Assembly (NCBI RefSeq): GCF_024213555.1
Contig: NZ_JANAVO010000001.1
Span: 2,294,001 to 2,358,000 of the forward strand
Direction: 5' to 3'
Length of the DNA: 64,000 nucleotides
Source: Allokutzneria sp. A3M-2-11 16
GTDB taxonomy: Bacteria; Actinomycetota; Actinomycetes; Mycobacteriales; Pseudonocardiaceae
The position numbers and the translations under genes were made by a program. The notes beneath the pieces were generated by a model. It saw only the letters and a list, made by a program, of their open reading frames with translations. It did not search any database and was not told the DNA's origin. Positions 35,570 to 44,828 of the stretch are shown in pieces; positions within the stretch are counted from its first letter, which is position 1; every line of letters begins with the position of its first letter.

Positions 35570-37257
35570 TGTCCGAATCCGCAACGCGCGCCGCGGCGTC
35601 GCCCGCGGAGGACTCCGACGGAGGACTCAGCCACCGGCAGGTCCTCGTCGTGCTCTCCGGGCTGCTGCTCGGCATGCTGCTCGCAGCGCTGGACCAGACG
35701 ATCGTCTCGGCCGCGATGCGCACCATCGCCGACCAGCTGCACGGTCAGACCATCCAGGCGTGGGCGACCACCGCGTACCTGATCACCGCCACCATCTCCA
35801 CGCCCATCTACGGCAAGCTCTCCGACATCTACGGCCGCCGCCCGATGTACCTGGCGGCGATCTCGATCTTCCTGATCGGCTCGGCACTGTGCGGTATCGC
35901 GTCCAACATGTACGAGCTGGCGGGGGCCCGCGCCGTGCAGGGACTCGGCGCAGGTGGCCTGATGTCGCTGGCCTTCGCGATCCTGGCGGACATCGTGCCG
36001 CCGCGGGAGCGCAGCCGGTACCAGGGCTACTTCATGGCCGTCTTCGGCACGTCCAGCGTGCTCGGCCCGGTCGCGGGCGGGTTCTTCGCCGGGCTGAACG
36101 ACTTCCTCGGCATCGAAGGCTGGCGCTGGGTCTTCCTGATCAACATCCCGGTCGGCATCGTCGCGCTCGTCGTGGTCAGCCGGGTGCTCAACATCCCGCA
36201 CACCCGCGTCGACCACCGGGTCGACTACCTTGGCGCCGCGACCCTGTCGCTCGGCCTGGTCCCGTTGCTCGTCGTCGCGGAGCAGGGCCGCGTGTGGGGC
36301 TGGACCTCAGCCGCGTCGCTGAGCCTGATCGCGCTCTCCGTCATCGGCATCGTGGCGTTCATCCTCGCCGAGCGGCGTGCGGGCGACGAGGCGCTGCTGC
36401 CGCTGCGGTTGTTCCGCAGCTCGGTGTTCAGCGTCGGCAACGCGCTCAACTTCATCGTCGGCATCGGCATGTTCGGCGGCCTGCTCTCGCTGCCGCTGTA
36501 CATGCAGATCGTCAAGGGCGCCTCGCCCACCGAGGCCGGTCTGCTGATGCTGCCGTTGACCTTCGGGATCATGGTGGCCTCCGCCGTCAGCGGCGTCATG
36601 ACGTCGCGGACCGGGCGCTACAAGGCGTTCCCGATCATCGGCATCGCGTCGATGATCGTGGCGATGCTGATCTGGAGCGGTATCGGCGTCGACACCCCGC
36701 TGTGGCTGACCTCCGCGGTGATGGTGCTGATGGGCGCGGGCCTCGGCCTGTGCATGCAGACCCTGGTCCTCGCGGTGCAGAACGACGTCCCGCCCTCGGA
36801 CATGGGCGTGGCCACCGCGTCGGCGACGTTCTTCCGGCAGATGGGCGGCACCATCGGCGCGGCGGCCTTCCTGTCGGTGCTCTTCGGGGTGGTCGGTGAC
36901 CGGATCGCCGCCTCCTTCCGGGTGGCGGCGGGCTCGGCGGACTTCCGCGCCGCGCTCACCGACCCGGCGGTGCTGGCCGATCCGGCCAACCGGCCGGTGC
37001 TGCAGATGATGCAGGGCGGCGGGGCCGGTCCCGTGCCGTCCCTGGACGACACGACGTTCCTCAACCACCTCGACCCGAGGCTGGCCCGTCCGTTCCTCGA
37101 CGGGTTCTCCAGCGCCATGGACACGGTGTTCTTCACCGGCGCCATGGTGATGGTCGGTGCCTTCATCCTGATCTGGTTCCTCAAGGAGAAGCCGCTGTCC
37201 ACCCAGTCCGGCATGCAGGCGAGGGCCGCCGAGGCCCGCGCCGCCGCAGCGCACTGA
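35569..37257 (+). CDS. Multidrug efflux MFS transporter, DHA2/EmrB-QacA type (14 helices)
   Basis: 562 residues with 14 predicted membrane helices. DHA2 signature at helix 1 (LDQTIVSAAMRTI) and motif A GKLSDIYGRRP after helix 2; motif C region GPVAGGFFAG. Translationally coupled to marR (TGATG), so likely under MarR control. Substrate cannot be predicted. A bidirectional terminator follows before ppa. Confidence 0.9.
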   Translation: MSESATRAAASPAEDSDGGLSHRQVLVVLSGLLLGMLLAALDQTIVSAAMRTIADQLHGQTIQAWATTAYLITATISTPIYGKLSDIYGRRPMYLAAISIFLIGSALCGIASNMYELAGARAVQGLGAGGLMSLAFAILADIVPPRERSRYQGYFMAVFGTSSVLGPVAGGFFAGLNDFLGIEGWRWVFLINIPVGIVALVVVSRVLNIPHTRVDHRVDYLGAATLSLGLVPLLVVAEQGRVWGWTSAASLSLIALSVIGIVAFILAERRAGDEALLPLRLFRSSVFSVGNALNFIVGIGMFGGLLSLPLYMQIVKGASPTEAGLLMLPLTFGIMVASAVSGVMTSRTGRYKAFPIIGIASMIVAMLIWSGIGVDTPLWLTSAVMVLMGAGLGLCMQTLVLAVQNDVPPSDMGVATASATFFRQMGGTIGAAAFLSVLFGVVGDRIAASFRVAAGSADFRAALTDPAVLADPANRPVLQMMQGGGAGPVPSLDDTTFLNHLDPRLARPFLDGFSSAMDTVFFTGAMVMVGAFILIWFLKEKPLSTQSGMQARAAEARAAAAH

Positions 37258-37278
37258 CAGGCAGTTCCCACCACAACG

Positions 37279-37314
37279 CGAAGGGCGCCCCCGGATCTCC
37301 GGGAGCGCCCTTCG
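37279..37314. terminator. Bidirectional terminator between efflux gene and ppa
   Basis: Perfect 10-bp outer stem (37279-37288 with 37305-37314) and an inner CCCGGA/TCCGGG stem, between convergent genes. Confidence 0.7.
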
Positions 37315-37324
37315 TGCTGGTTCC

Positions 37325-37831
37325 TCAGTGCTCGTCGCCGTGCTCGGCCAGGCGGGCGAGTTCGCGGTCGTAGGACCGCTTGATCTCGGCCTCGGCCTCG
37401 GTGCGGCCGACCCAGGTCGCGCCCTCGACGCTCTTGCCCGGCTCCAGGTCCTTGTAGACCTCGAAGAAGTGCTGGATCTCCAGGCGGTAGAACTCGCTCA
37501 GGTGGTGGATGTCGCGCAGGTGCTCGGTCCGCGGGTCGTCCGCCGGGACGCAGAGGACCTTGTCGTCGCCACCCTTCTCGTCGGTCATCCGGAACATGCC
37601 GATCGCGCGGGCGCGGATCAGGCAGCCCGGGAAGGTCGGCTCCTGGACGAGCACGAGCGCGTCGAGCGGGTCCCCGTCCTCACCGAGCGTGTTGTCCACG
37701 AAGCCGTAGTCAGCCGGGTACTGCGTGGCCGTGAACAGGGTGCGGTCCAGACGGATGCGACCGGTCTTGTGGTCCACCTCGTACTTGTTCCGGTTGCCCT
37801 TGGGGATCTCGATCGTGACGTCGAACTCCAC
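37325..37831 (-). CDS. ppa: Inorganic pyrophosphatase (family I)
   Basis: 168-residue soluble Mg-dependent enzyme splitting pyrophosphate. Family I motifs: [21 protein letters not shown], and the metal-binding [14 protein letters not shown] at 37831 gives the usual N-terminus ([12 protein letters not shown]) and has GAGGA upstream; the longer frame to 37885 is not needed. Convergent with the efflux gene and divergent from dacB. Confidence 0.94.
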   Translation of the reverse strand: MEFDVTIEIPKGNRNKYEVDHKTGRIRLDRTLFTATQYPADYGFVDNTLGEDGDPLDALVLVQEPTFPGCLIRARAIGMFRMTDEKGGDDKVLCVPADDPRTEHLRDIHHLSEFYRLEIQHFFEVYKDLEPGKSVEGATWVGRTEAEAEIKRSYDRELARLAEHGDEH

Positions 37832-38014
37832 GCTCTTCCTCGCTCGTTGATGTGTGCTCGACCGAGGGCGGTGCCGCACGGCCATGTCAAGACGCGTCTA
37901 GTGTGAACCAAGAGTCGCACCGAACCCGCATCCGAGTGGGACGTCCACTGTGTGACTTTTCTTTTTGGGTGACATTGCTCGTGTTCACTCACGACGCCGC
38001 ACGGGGAGGGCCCG

Positions 38015-39697
38015 GTGTCCGACGCTGGACAGCCGAAGGGCGGGGACGCGCCGGAGGAACCGACGCGGAAGCTGCAGCAGCCGCCGAGCCCGGGCCTCGA
38101 CCAGGCAACGGTTCGCATGCAACGACCTCAGCCGATGCGGGTCGGCCCGGTCCCGCCGGGCAATCCCCAGCCCCAGGTGTTCCCGGTCGGCCCCACGGTG
38201 CCCGCGCGCAAGCCCGAGGAGGCGGCCCCGGCGGCCGTCGCGGCCGAGCCGCCCGTGACCGAAGACACAGCCGAGGACGCGCCACCGGCGAAGAAGAAGG
38301 GGCGCCGGGTCGCGCTCGTGCTGACCGCTCTCGTCGTGGTGGCGGGATTGGCCGTCGGCGGTGTGTTCTACGGGCCGCAGGTGCTCCGCGCGGTCGGCCT
38401 CGGGGGCGTCGTCGAGGACCCCACCACCGCGCCCGCTCCGCCCGCGCAGGTCCGTGCCGCGCTCAGGCCGCTGGGTTCGCAGGGGCCCGGTCCCACCAAG
38501 CAGGGTGTCTCCGCCGCGCTGTCCGGTCCGGCCGCGGCGGCGGTGCTGGGCACGCTCGGCGGAACCGTCGTCGACCCGGCGAGCGGTGACGTGCTGTGGG
38601 ACAAGGCCGCCGGGACCGGCATGATCCCGGCGTCCACGGCCAAGATCATCACCTCCGCGGCCGCGCTCCTGGCGCTGGACCCGCAGGCAACGCTGACCAC
38701 GAAGGTCGTCGAGGGGCCGGAGCCCGGCACGGTCGTGCTGGTCGGCGGCGGCGATCCCACGATCTCCGGGGGAGCCAAGGGGTTCTACCCGGGCGCGGCG
38801 AAGCTGGACGACCTCGTCGCGAAGGTCAAGGCGGCCACGGGCGGCCAGCAGGTGCGCAAGGTCCTCGTGGACACCAGCGCCTACACCGGCGACACCAAGG
38901 GGCCCGGCTGGATGGGGCTGGACATGGACGGCCAGGGCGACGACTACGCGGCGCCGATGGAGCCGGTGATGCTCGACGGCGGTCGGCTGGTCGTCACCAA
39001 CGGCGACTCCGCGCGGACCACCACCCCGGCCAGGTCCGCCGCGGGCAAGCTCGCCGAGCGCCTCGGCGTCGCCGGTGGCGCGAGCGCGGGCACGGCGCCG
39101 CCGAACGCGCGGGTGCTGGCCGAAGTGCAGTCGCCGCCGATCCGCCAGCTGGTCGAGACACTGCTGTTGACCTCGGACAACGTGCTCGCCGAGGCCATGG
39201 CCCGGCAGGTCGCCAAGGCCACCGGCGCCGAGGTGTCCTTCGCGGGCGGGGCCAAGGCGGTGCACGACGTGCTCAGCCGCAACGGTTTCGACCTGACCGG
39301 GATCACCCTGGTCGACGGCAGCGGCCTGTCCACGCAGAACAAGATCTCGCCGAAGCTCCTCGGCTCCGTGCTCGCCGCCGCGGCCGCCCCGTCCTCCGGG
39401 CAGAACGCCGAGCGGACCGCGAAGCTGCGCGCGCTGCTGACCGGGCTGCCCGTCGCGGGCGGCAGCGGCACGCTCTCCGAGCGCTACGGCTCGGGCACGG
39501 CGACCTCCGGCAAGGGGTGGGTGCGGGCGAAGACCGGCACGCTGAACGGGATCAACAGCCTGGCGGGCATCGTCACCGACAACGACGGGAAACTGCTGGT
39601 CTTCGCGTTCCTGGGCAACGGGACCGGCGCCAACGCCGATGCCCGCGCCGCGCTGGACGTGCTGGCCTCCGCCCTGCGCTCGTGCGGCTGCCGCTGA
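38015..39697 (+). CDS. dacB: D-alanyl-D-alanine carboxypeptidase/endopeptidase, PBP4 (DacB) family
   Basis: 560 residues (Rv3627c position). A Pro-rich cytoplasmic segment (1-95) and one membrane helix (about 98-120) anchor an extracytoplasmic S13 peptidase. Catalytic motifs: S-T-A-K at 207-210, S-D-N at 387-389 and K-T-G at 506-508. Trims or hydrolyses peptidoglycan stem peptides. GTG at 38015. It heads a run with the zinc metallopeptidase, tilS and hpt. A palindromic repeat starts 6 bp after its stop. Confidence 0.92.
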   Translation: MSDAGQPKGGDAPEEPTRKLQQPPSPGLDQATVRMQRPQPMRVGPVPPGNPQPQVFPVGPTVPARKPEEAAPAAVAAEPPVTEDTAEDAPPAKKKGRRVALVLTALVVVAGLAVGGVFYGPQVLRAVGLGGVVEDPTTAPAPPAQVRAALRPLGSQGPGPTKQGVSAALSGPAAAAVLGTLGGTVVDPASGDVLWDKAAGTGMIPASTAKIITSAAALLALDPQATLTTKVVEGPEPGTVVLVGGGDPTISGGAKGFYPGAAKLDDLVAKVKAATGGQQVRKVLVDTSAYTGDTKGPGWMGLDMDGQGDDYAAPMEPVMLDGGRLVVTNGDSARTTTPARSAAGKLAERLGVAGGASAGTAPPNARVLAEVQSPPIRQLVETLLLTSDNVLAEAMARQVAKATGAEVSFAGGAKAVHDVLSRNGFDLTGITLVDGSGLSTQNKISPKLLGSVLAAAAAPSSGQNAERTAKLRALLTGLPVAGGSGTLSERYGSGTATSGKGWVRAKTGTLNGINSLAGIVTDNDGKLLVFAFLGNGTGANADARAALDVLASALRSCGCR

Positions 39698-39703
39698 CCG
39701 CCG

Positions 39704-39835
39704 GTCTTCAAGTACACCGAACCCCCATCCCCGCGGTCTTTAACCACGACAGACCCCCGGCCGGTCGCGAGGTTGGGGGCGGTTGAAGACATTCCGGGAG
39801 GGGGTTGGGCGGTCTTGAAGACGCCCCAACCACGG
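39704..39835 (+). repeat. Post-stop palindromic repeat, copy A (after dacB)
   Basis: Begins 7 bp after the dacB stop with GTCTTCAAGTAC and ends with CTTGAAGAC plus the tail GCCCCAACCACGGT (39823-39836), identical in copy B. Inside, a second nested pair (GTCTTTAACC at 39736-39745 with GGTTGAAGAC at 39781-39790) forms an inner palindrome. The whole can fold into one long hairpin. Confidence 0.7.
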
Positions 39836-39913
39836 TCAACTCGTGATCCGATCGTTCGGCGGAAACGTCGGGTACGGCCCGGTTGGCTGATGTTTGCGTG
39901 GGGTGGCTACGGG

Positions 39914-39919
39914 TAGCGT
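39914..39919 (+). promoter_or_regulatory. -10 element for a leaderless transcript
   Basis: TAGCGT ending 7 nt before the GTG at 39927. Confidence 0.45.
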
Positions 39920-39926
39920 CGATGGG

Positions 39927-40988
39927 GTGAACGCCGGATCGGCCGCACCCGACATGCCACCGGTCGAGGGCCAGGGGCCCATCGACTGGGGGATCGCCGC
40001 TGCCACCGCCCAGCGCTTCATGAGCGCGGGACCGGTCATCCCCCGGGAGGAGGCCGGAGAGGCCGTCCGCCGGATGCGGGAACAGACGGTCGAGGCGGAG
40101 CGGCACGTCCGCGAGCTGACCGGGTTGGGCCACGGCCTGCCGGTGCGGCCCGGGGACGTCGTCGACCGCGCTGGCTGGGTCCGCGCCGCGACCGCGGGGC
40201 TCGCCGCGCTCACCGATCACGCCCTGCCTCGGAACAGCCCTGGCCTGCGCGGCAGCGTGCTCGCGCGCACCGCGGGAGTGCAGGCGGGCATGGTGCTCGC
40301 CTACCTCGGCGGCCGGGTGCTCGGCCAGTACGACCCGTTCGGCGGGGACGGCCCGGACGGCAGGCTGCTCGTGGTGGCGCCCAACGTGGTGGCGACGCAG
40401 CGCGCGCTGCGCGTGCCCGCGGACGACTTCGCGCTCTGGGTGTGCCTGCACGAGTCCACCCACCGGCTCCAGTTCACCGCGGTCCCGTGGCTGCGCGACT
40501 ACTTCGCGACCCAGGTCGGCGAGCTGCTCTCGATCATGGACGAGTCCACGGCGACGGTGCTGACGCGCCTCGCCGAAGCGCTGAAGACGGCACGCGTCGA
40601 GAAGGACAGCGTTGGGCTGCTGGAGCTGTTGCAGAGCCCGGAACAGCGCGTGGTGCTCGACCGGCTGATCGCGCTGTCGACGCTGCTCGAAGGGCACGCG
40701 GAGCACGTGATGGACGCGGTCGGCCCGTCTGTGGTCCCGAGCGTGGGCACGATCCGGGCGCGGTTCAGCGTGCGTCGCGGTCCGCGCGGCAACGTCGACC
40801 GGCTGCTGCGCGCGCTGCTCGGCGTGGACGCGAAGGTCCGGCAGTACGCGCAAGGCTCGGCGTTCGTCGACCACGTCGTCGGGGCCGTGGGCATGGAGCG
40901 CTTCAACGCCGTGTGGACCTCTCCGACGACGCTGCCCACCCGCGCGGAGATCGCCGACCCGGTGCTCTGGCTAGACCGGATCGCCTGA
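39927..40988 (+). CDS. Zinc-dependent metallopeptidase-like protein (DUF2342, Rv3626c-like)
   Basis: 353 residues with an HEXXH zinc site HESTH (175-179) in WVCLHESTHRLQF. The family is annotated as zinc-dependent metalloprotease or coenzyme F420 biosynthesis-associated protein, without a proven substrate. No signal peptide. GTG at 39927 has no Shine-Dalgarno but a -10 box 7 nt upstream. It overlaps nothing and stands 3 bp before tilS. Confidence 0.8.
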   Translation: MNAGSAAPDMPPVEGQGPIDWGIAAATAQRFMSAGPVIPREEAGEAVRRMREQTVEAERHVRELTGLGHGLPVRPGDVVDRAGWVRAATAGLAALTDHALPRNSPGLRGSVLARTAGVQAGMVLAYLGGRVLGQYDPFGGDGPDGRLLVVAPNVVATQRALRVPADDFALWVCLHESTHRLQFTAVPWLRDYFATQVGELLSIMDESTATVLTRLAEALKTARVEKDSVGLLELLQSPEQRVVLDRLIALSTLLEGHAEHVMDAVGPSVVPSVGTIRARFSVRRGPRGNVDRLLRALLGVDAKVRQYAQGSAFVDHVVGAVGMERFNAVWTSPTTLPTRAEIADPVLWLDRIA

Positions 40989-40991
40989 CCG

Positions 40992-41978
40992 ATGGGCGGG
41001 CCCGATCCGGCGGTCGCCTCGGTGCGCTCCGCCGTCCGTCGCCTGCTCGACCTCGTCCAGCCGCGTGAGCACATCGCGGTCGCGTGCTCCGGAGGCGCGG
41101 ACTCGCTCGCCCTTGCCGCGGCCACAGCGCACGTCGCGGAGCGCCGAGGCGTCGAGGTGCACGGCCTCGTCGTCGACCATGGGCTCCAGGCGGGTTCCGC
41201 CGGGATCGCGGCGCGTGCGGCAGGGCAGCTCACCGCGCTCGGCGTCGCGGCCAGCGTGCTTCGCGTGCGGGTGGAAGGGCCCGGCGGGCCGGAAGCGGCG
41301 GCGCGGAGGGCGCGGTACACCGCGCTGCTGGACGCCCGGCCCAGCGCCGATTGCGTCGTCCTGCTCGGACACACCCTTGATGACCAGGCCGAAACCGTTC
41401 TGCTCGGCCTCGGGCGGGGTTCGGGAGCACGGTCGATCGCCGGGATGCGCCCGCTCGACCCGCCGTGGGGACGGCCGCTGCTGGGCGTGCGCAGGAGCAC
41501 GACGCGGGCCGCGTGCGCGGCGCTCGGCCTTGAGCCGTGGGAGGACCCGCACAACCTCGATCCGGCCTTCACCAGGGTCCGGCTCCGCCGAGAGGCGTTG
41601 CCGCTGCTGGAGAACGTGCTGCACGGCGGGGTCGCCGAGGCGCTCGCCCGCACGGCGGCGCAGGTCCGCGAGGACGGTGAGGCGCTCGACGAGCTGGCCG
41701 CCGCGCTGCTGCTGCGGGCCGAGGACAGCCACGAGCTGGAGGTCTCCGAGCTGGCGCAGGCCCACCCCGCGGTGCGACGGCGGGCCCTGCGGGCCTGGCT
41801 GCTGGCGGGGGGCGTGACCGAAGTCACCGACGCGCACCTCCGTTCTGTTGACGCATTGGTCGGGAAATGGCGTGGTCAGGGCGGTGTGGCGCTGCCCGGC
41901 GGGTTGGTGGCGGAGCGCTCGCATGGCAGGCTTCACCTCGACCTGGGCGGCTCCGGCTCGGAGCGGCTGAACCCGTAG
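40992..41978 (+). CDS. tilS: tRNA(Ile)-lysidine synthase
   Basis: 328 residues. N-type ATP pyrophosphatase adding lysine to C34 of the CAU-anticodon tRNA-Ile so that it reads AUA. P-loop SGGADS at 33-38; LGHTLDDQAETVLLGLGRG and the ARR-AR stretch are further family blocks. The C-terminal domain is short, as in actinobacteria. ATG at 40992, 3 bp after the metallopeptidase; hpt follows after 19 bp. Confidence 0.92.
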   Translation: MGGPDPAVASVRSAVRRLLDLVQPREHIAVACSGGADSLALAAATAHVAERRGVEVHGLVVDHGLQAGSAGIAARAAGQLTALGVAASVLRVRVEGPGGPEAAARRARYTALLDARPSADCVVLLGHTLDDQAETVLLGLGRGSGARSIAGMRPLDPPWGRPLLGVRRSTTRAACAALGLEPWEDPHNLDPAFTRVRLRREALPLLENVLHGGVAEALARTAAQVREDGEALDELAAALLLRAEDSHELEVSELAQAHPAVRRRALRAWLLAGGVTEVTDAHLRSVDALVGKWRGQGGVALPGGLVAERSHGRLHLDLGGSGSERLNP

Positions 41979-41997
41979 CTAGCAGGGGAGTCCGGCC

Positions 41998-42549
41998 TTG
42001 TACGACGGCGACATCGCGTCCGTTCTGGTGACCGAGCAGCAGATCAAGGACAAGATCGCCGAGCTGGCGAAGCAGGTGGCCGACGACCATCCGGAGGGCA
42101 AGGGCTCCGACCTGCTGCTGATCGGCGTGCTCAAGGGCGCGGTGATGTTCATGACCGACTTCGCCCGCGCGCTGCCCGTGCCGGTGCAGCTGGAGTTCAT
42201 GGCCGTCAGCTCCTACGGCTCGGCCACGTCCTCCTCCGGCGTCGTGCGCATCCTCAAGGACCTCGACCGCGACATCACCGGCCGCGACGTGGTGATCGTC
42301 GAGGACATCATCGACTCCGGCCTGACGCTGTCCTGGCTGCTGAAGAACCTGCAGTCGCGCGGGCCCGCCTCGCTGGAGGTCTGCTCGCTGCTGCGCAAGC
42401 CGGACGCGGTGCAGGTGGACGTGCCGGTGAAGTACGTCGGCTTCGACATCCCCAACGAGTTCGTCGTGGGCTACGGCCTCGACTACGCCGAGCGCTACCG
42501 CGACCTGCCCTACATCGGCACGCTCGACCCCAAGGTCTACTCGAACTAG
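41998..42549 (+). CDS. hpt: Hypoxanthine phosphoribosyltransferase
   Basis: 183 residues. Purine salvage enzyme making IMP (and GMP) from base and PRPP. PRPP-binding motif [14 protein letters not shown], the SYGS loop and [19 protein letters not shown] are present. The start is TTG at 41998: GGGGAG lies 8 nt upstream and homology begins at once. Same order as tilS-hpt in mycobacteria. A palindromic repeat begins 24 bp after the stop. Confidence 0.93.
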   Translation: MYDGDIASVLVTEQQIKDKIAELAKQVADDHPEGKGSDLLLIGVLKGAVMFMTDFARALPVPVQLEFMAVSSYGSATSSSGVVRILKDLDRDITGRDVVIVEDIIDSGLTLSWLLKNLQSRGPASLEVCSLLRKPDAVQVDVPVKYVGFDIPNEFVVGYGLDYAERYRDLPYIGTLDPKVYSN

Positions 42550-42572
42550 CACTCCGCAGCCGGAGTTCGCGT

Positions 42573-42697
42573 GTCTTCAAGTACAGCGCACCCCCGCGAG
42601 AACTGTCGCTAACCGCCCCCTACCCCGCCGGGGTTGGTGGCTGTTAGCGACCGAAATCGGTGGGGTACGTGGTACTTGAAGACGCCCCAACCACGGT
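42573..42697 (+). repeat. Post-stop palindromic repeat, copy B (after hpt), most regular copy
   Basis: Outer 12-bp perfect inverted repeat GTCTTCAAGTAC (42573-42584) / GTACTTGAAGAC (42672-42683), inner palindrome with arms GTCGCTAAC (42605-42613) / GTTAGCGAC (42643-42651), and the tail GCCCCAACCACGGT (42684-42697) shared with copy A. Confidence 0.75.
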
Positions 42698-42708
42698 GAC
42701 CAGGCAGT

Positions 42709-44406
42709 TCAGCAGTTGGGGCGGCAGCGGCGTTGGATGACTGCGTCCACCAGCACACCGCGGACGTCCCCGGCCTCGCGCGCCGCGTAGGCCTTGCCGC
42801 CCGTCGCCGTCCCGATCTGCTGCAACGCCTCCATGTCCACCTCGGGGCCGAGCCCGATGAGGATGATCGGCACGGGCTGGGCCGGGTTCGCCTCGGCGCG
42901 CAGCGTCTGCAGCAGCCCGGACAGGTCCAGCCCCTGCTGGTCCTCGTTGCGGCCGTCGGTGATCAGCACCACCGAGTTGACCTTGGTCGGGTCGTGGTCG
43001 GCGCGCACGGTCCGCCACGCGGCCAGCGCGGTGTCGTAGAGGCCGGTCGCGCCCCTGGTCCGGCCGGTGAGGCTGGTTGCGGCGGTCTTCAGCGCGTCCC
43101 TGCGGGTTCCGCCGCTCATCCGCTCCATCAGCGGGCCGAGCCCGACCAGCTGCGTCCAGTCCTGGCTGCCGGAGTGGTTCGTCGAGAAGATCCACAGGCC
43201 CAGCTGGGTGGAGTCCGGGAGCACGCCGAGCGCGGTCAGCGCCGCGTCCCTGGCCAGCTCCATCCGGGTCTGCCCGTTGCCCGCCTTGGCCTGCATCGAC
43301 CCGGAGACGTCGATCACCGCCAGCATCCGCGCGTCCAGGGTCGCCGCGCTGAAGGTGCGCAATACCTCTGCGGCTTGGTCCGGGGTCGGGGTGGGGACCA
43401 GCCTCACCGCCGCGCCGCGCACGCCGTTGCCCTCCGGCCAGCCCGTGCCCGCCGCGCCGTGCGGGTCGCGGAAGCCGGCCTCGCCGAGCCGCTTCGCCGA
43501 CGCCGGGGCGCGCAGGGCCTCCTCCACCAGGTCCAACGCCCGGTCCAGCCCGGCGGGCTCACCGCGGGAGCGCACGCGGACCAGGGGGTGGTCCATGCTC
43601 AGCGTCCCTTCTTCGGCGTAGCGCACCGAGACCCGGTTCGCGGCCCCGCTGTTGTGGGCGATCACCGACTGCTCGGTGGTGCTGAAGGCGGGCGCGGTCA
43701 GCGGGTCCTGCTCGACCTTGGTGAAGGCGTCGCGCATGGCCGGTACGGCGTTGTGGCCCACCTTCATCAGCGTCTCGACCAGTTCCGGCCGCGGTGTGCC
43801 GTCGTTGTTGCCGAGCAGCGAGCGGATCAGCATGAGCGTGGCCAGGCCCTCGGTGGCGCTGGTCGGGTCGCCGATCACCGAGGGCACCCCGCCCTGGATC
43901 AGCTTCCGCCAGCCGGTGACATCGCCCAGCTTCTCCGCCAGCGGCATGCTGGTCGCGATCACCAGCGGGGAGCTGGCCAGCGAGCCCCGGATGTCCAGTT
44001 CGGGCACGGGCCCGCTGGCGCTGCCCGCCTGCTGGAGCACGCGCGCGGGCCACAGCCCGGAGTCCGGCAGCCAGATGCTGGGCGTGCGGGTGCCGCCGGG
44101 GAGCACGTTGACCAGGTCGGTCGCCACCGCCGACGCCGCCTTGACTGCGACCCTGACCCGCACGCACTGGCCGTCGACCGCGGGCTTGTCCGCCTGGAAC
44201 TCCTCGACCACCGCGCGCACCGGGCGTTCCAGGTTCGCCGTGACCGCGAGGTTCACCGGGAGCTCGCCCGAACAGGTGCCGCCCCAGCCCCGGAGGGCGA
44301 CCACCGTCGTCGCGGCCGCCGCCACAACGCCGAGCAGGACCCCGACGGGCAGGGCGACGCGCTTCATGCGGCTGCTGGGACGGGGCACGTGGTGTCTGCC
44401 AGACAT
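42709..44406 (-). CDS. Membrane-anchored substrate-binding/von Willebrand factor A fusion protein
   Basis: 565 residues. One N-terminal membrane helix (ALPVGVLLGVVAAAATTVVAL), then a periplasmic-binding-protein-like domain (about 50-330, extracellular solute-binding type) and a VWA domain (about 360-555) with a complete MIDAS start DVSGSM (366-371), plus conserved T and D positions (RGATGLYD, LITDGRNED). Such fusions probably sense or present a ligand on the cell surface; the ligand is unknown. ATG at 44406 follows AGGA. It is convergent with hpt. The upstream region contains TCACTC-GTCA-GAGTGA. Confidence 0.8.
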   Translation of the reverse strand: MSGRHHVPRPSSRMKRVALPVGVLLGVVAAAATTVVALRGWGGTCSGELPVNLAVTANLERPVRAVVEEFQADKPAVDGQCVRVRVAVKAASAVATDLVNVLPGGTRTPSIWLPDSGLWPARVLQQAGSASGPVPELDIRGSLASSPLVIATSMPLAEKLGDVTGWRKLIQGGVPSVIGDPTSATEGLATLMLIRSLLGNNDGTPRPELVETLMKVGHNAVPAMRDAFTKVEQDPLTAPAFSTTEQSVIAHNSGAANRVSVRYAEEGTLSMDHPLVRVRSRGEPAGLDRALDLVEEALRAPASAKRLGEAGFRDPHGAAGTGWPEGNGVRGAAVRLVPTPTPDQAAEVLRTFSAATLDARMLAVIDVSGSMQAKAGNGQTRMELARDAALTALGVLPDSTQLGLWIFSTNHSGSQDWTQLVGLGPLMERMSGGTRRDALKTAATSLTGRTRGATGLYDTALAAWRTVRADHDPTKVNSVVLITDGRNEDQQGLDLSGLLQTLRAEANPAQPVPIILIGLGPEVDMEALQQIGTATGGKAYAAREAGDVRGVLVDAVIQRRCRPNC

Positions 44407-44828
44407 GGTCCTGTGGCTTTCCAACGAGGGAGGGGCTTCGGTCGTGTGTCCTTTGCACGAGCAACCGGCGCCGTGCGCGCACGGAGACTGCCACGCTCAC
44501 TCGTCAGAGTGAAGCATCCTCGCCTTTGCTCACTCGGAAAGGCCAATAACGATTGCGCCACGTGACCAGCGCGAACCCGCCGGGTGGCGGCGTGGCCAGC
44601 ATCACCAACCCCACGGGGGAACCCATCGGGAGGCTCGCCCGTTGCCTGGGGAGACCGGTGCGACCGGGTCGCCCCGCGCCGTAGTTCGGAGCGGGTGCGC
44701 GCTCGGGCGGTACGCTGGTCGGACGACGGCCGCCGGACGAATGCCGGACCACCAGCGTGTCCCCTCGGCGGCCCGTCACCCGACATGCAAGTCAGGGAGG
44801 GGCGAGGCCGCCCGACGGCCGTAAGTTG
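44407..44828. other. Intergenic region between SBP-VWA gene and ftsH
   Basis: 422 bp without a credible gene. It contains an operator-like inverted repeat TCACTC-GTCA-GAGTGA at 44497-44512, about 91 bp upstream of the SBP-VWA start, and a TACGCT -10 candidate (44711-44716) for ftsH, which would give a leader of about 105 nt. Confidence 0.5.
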
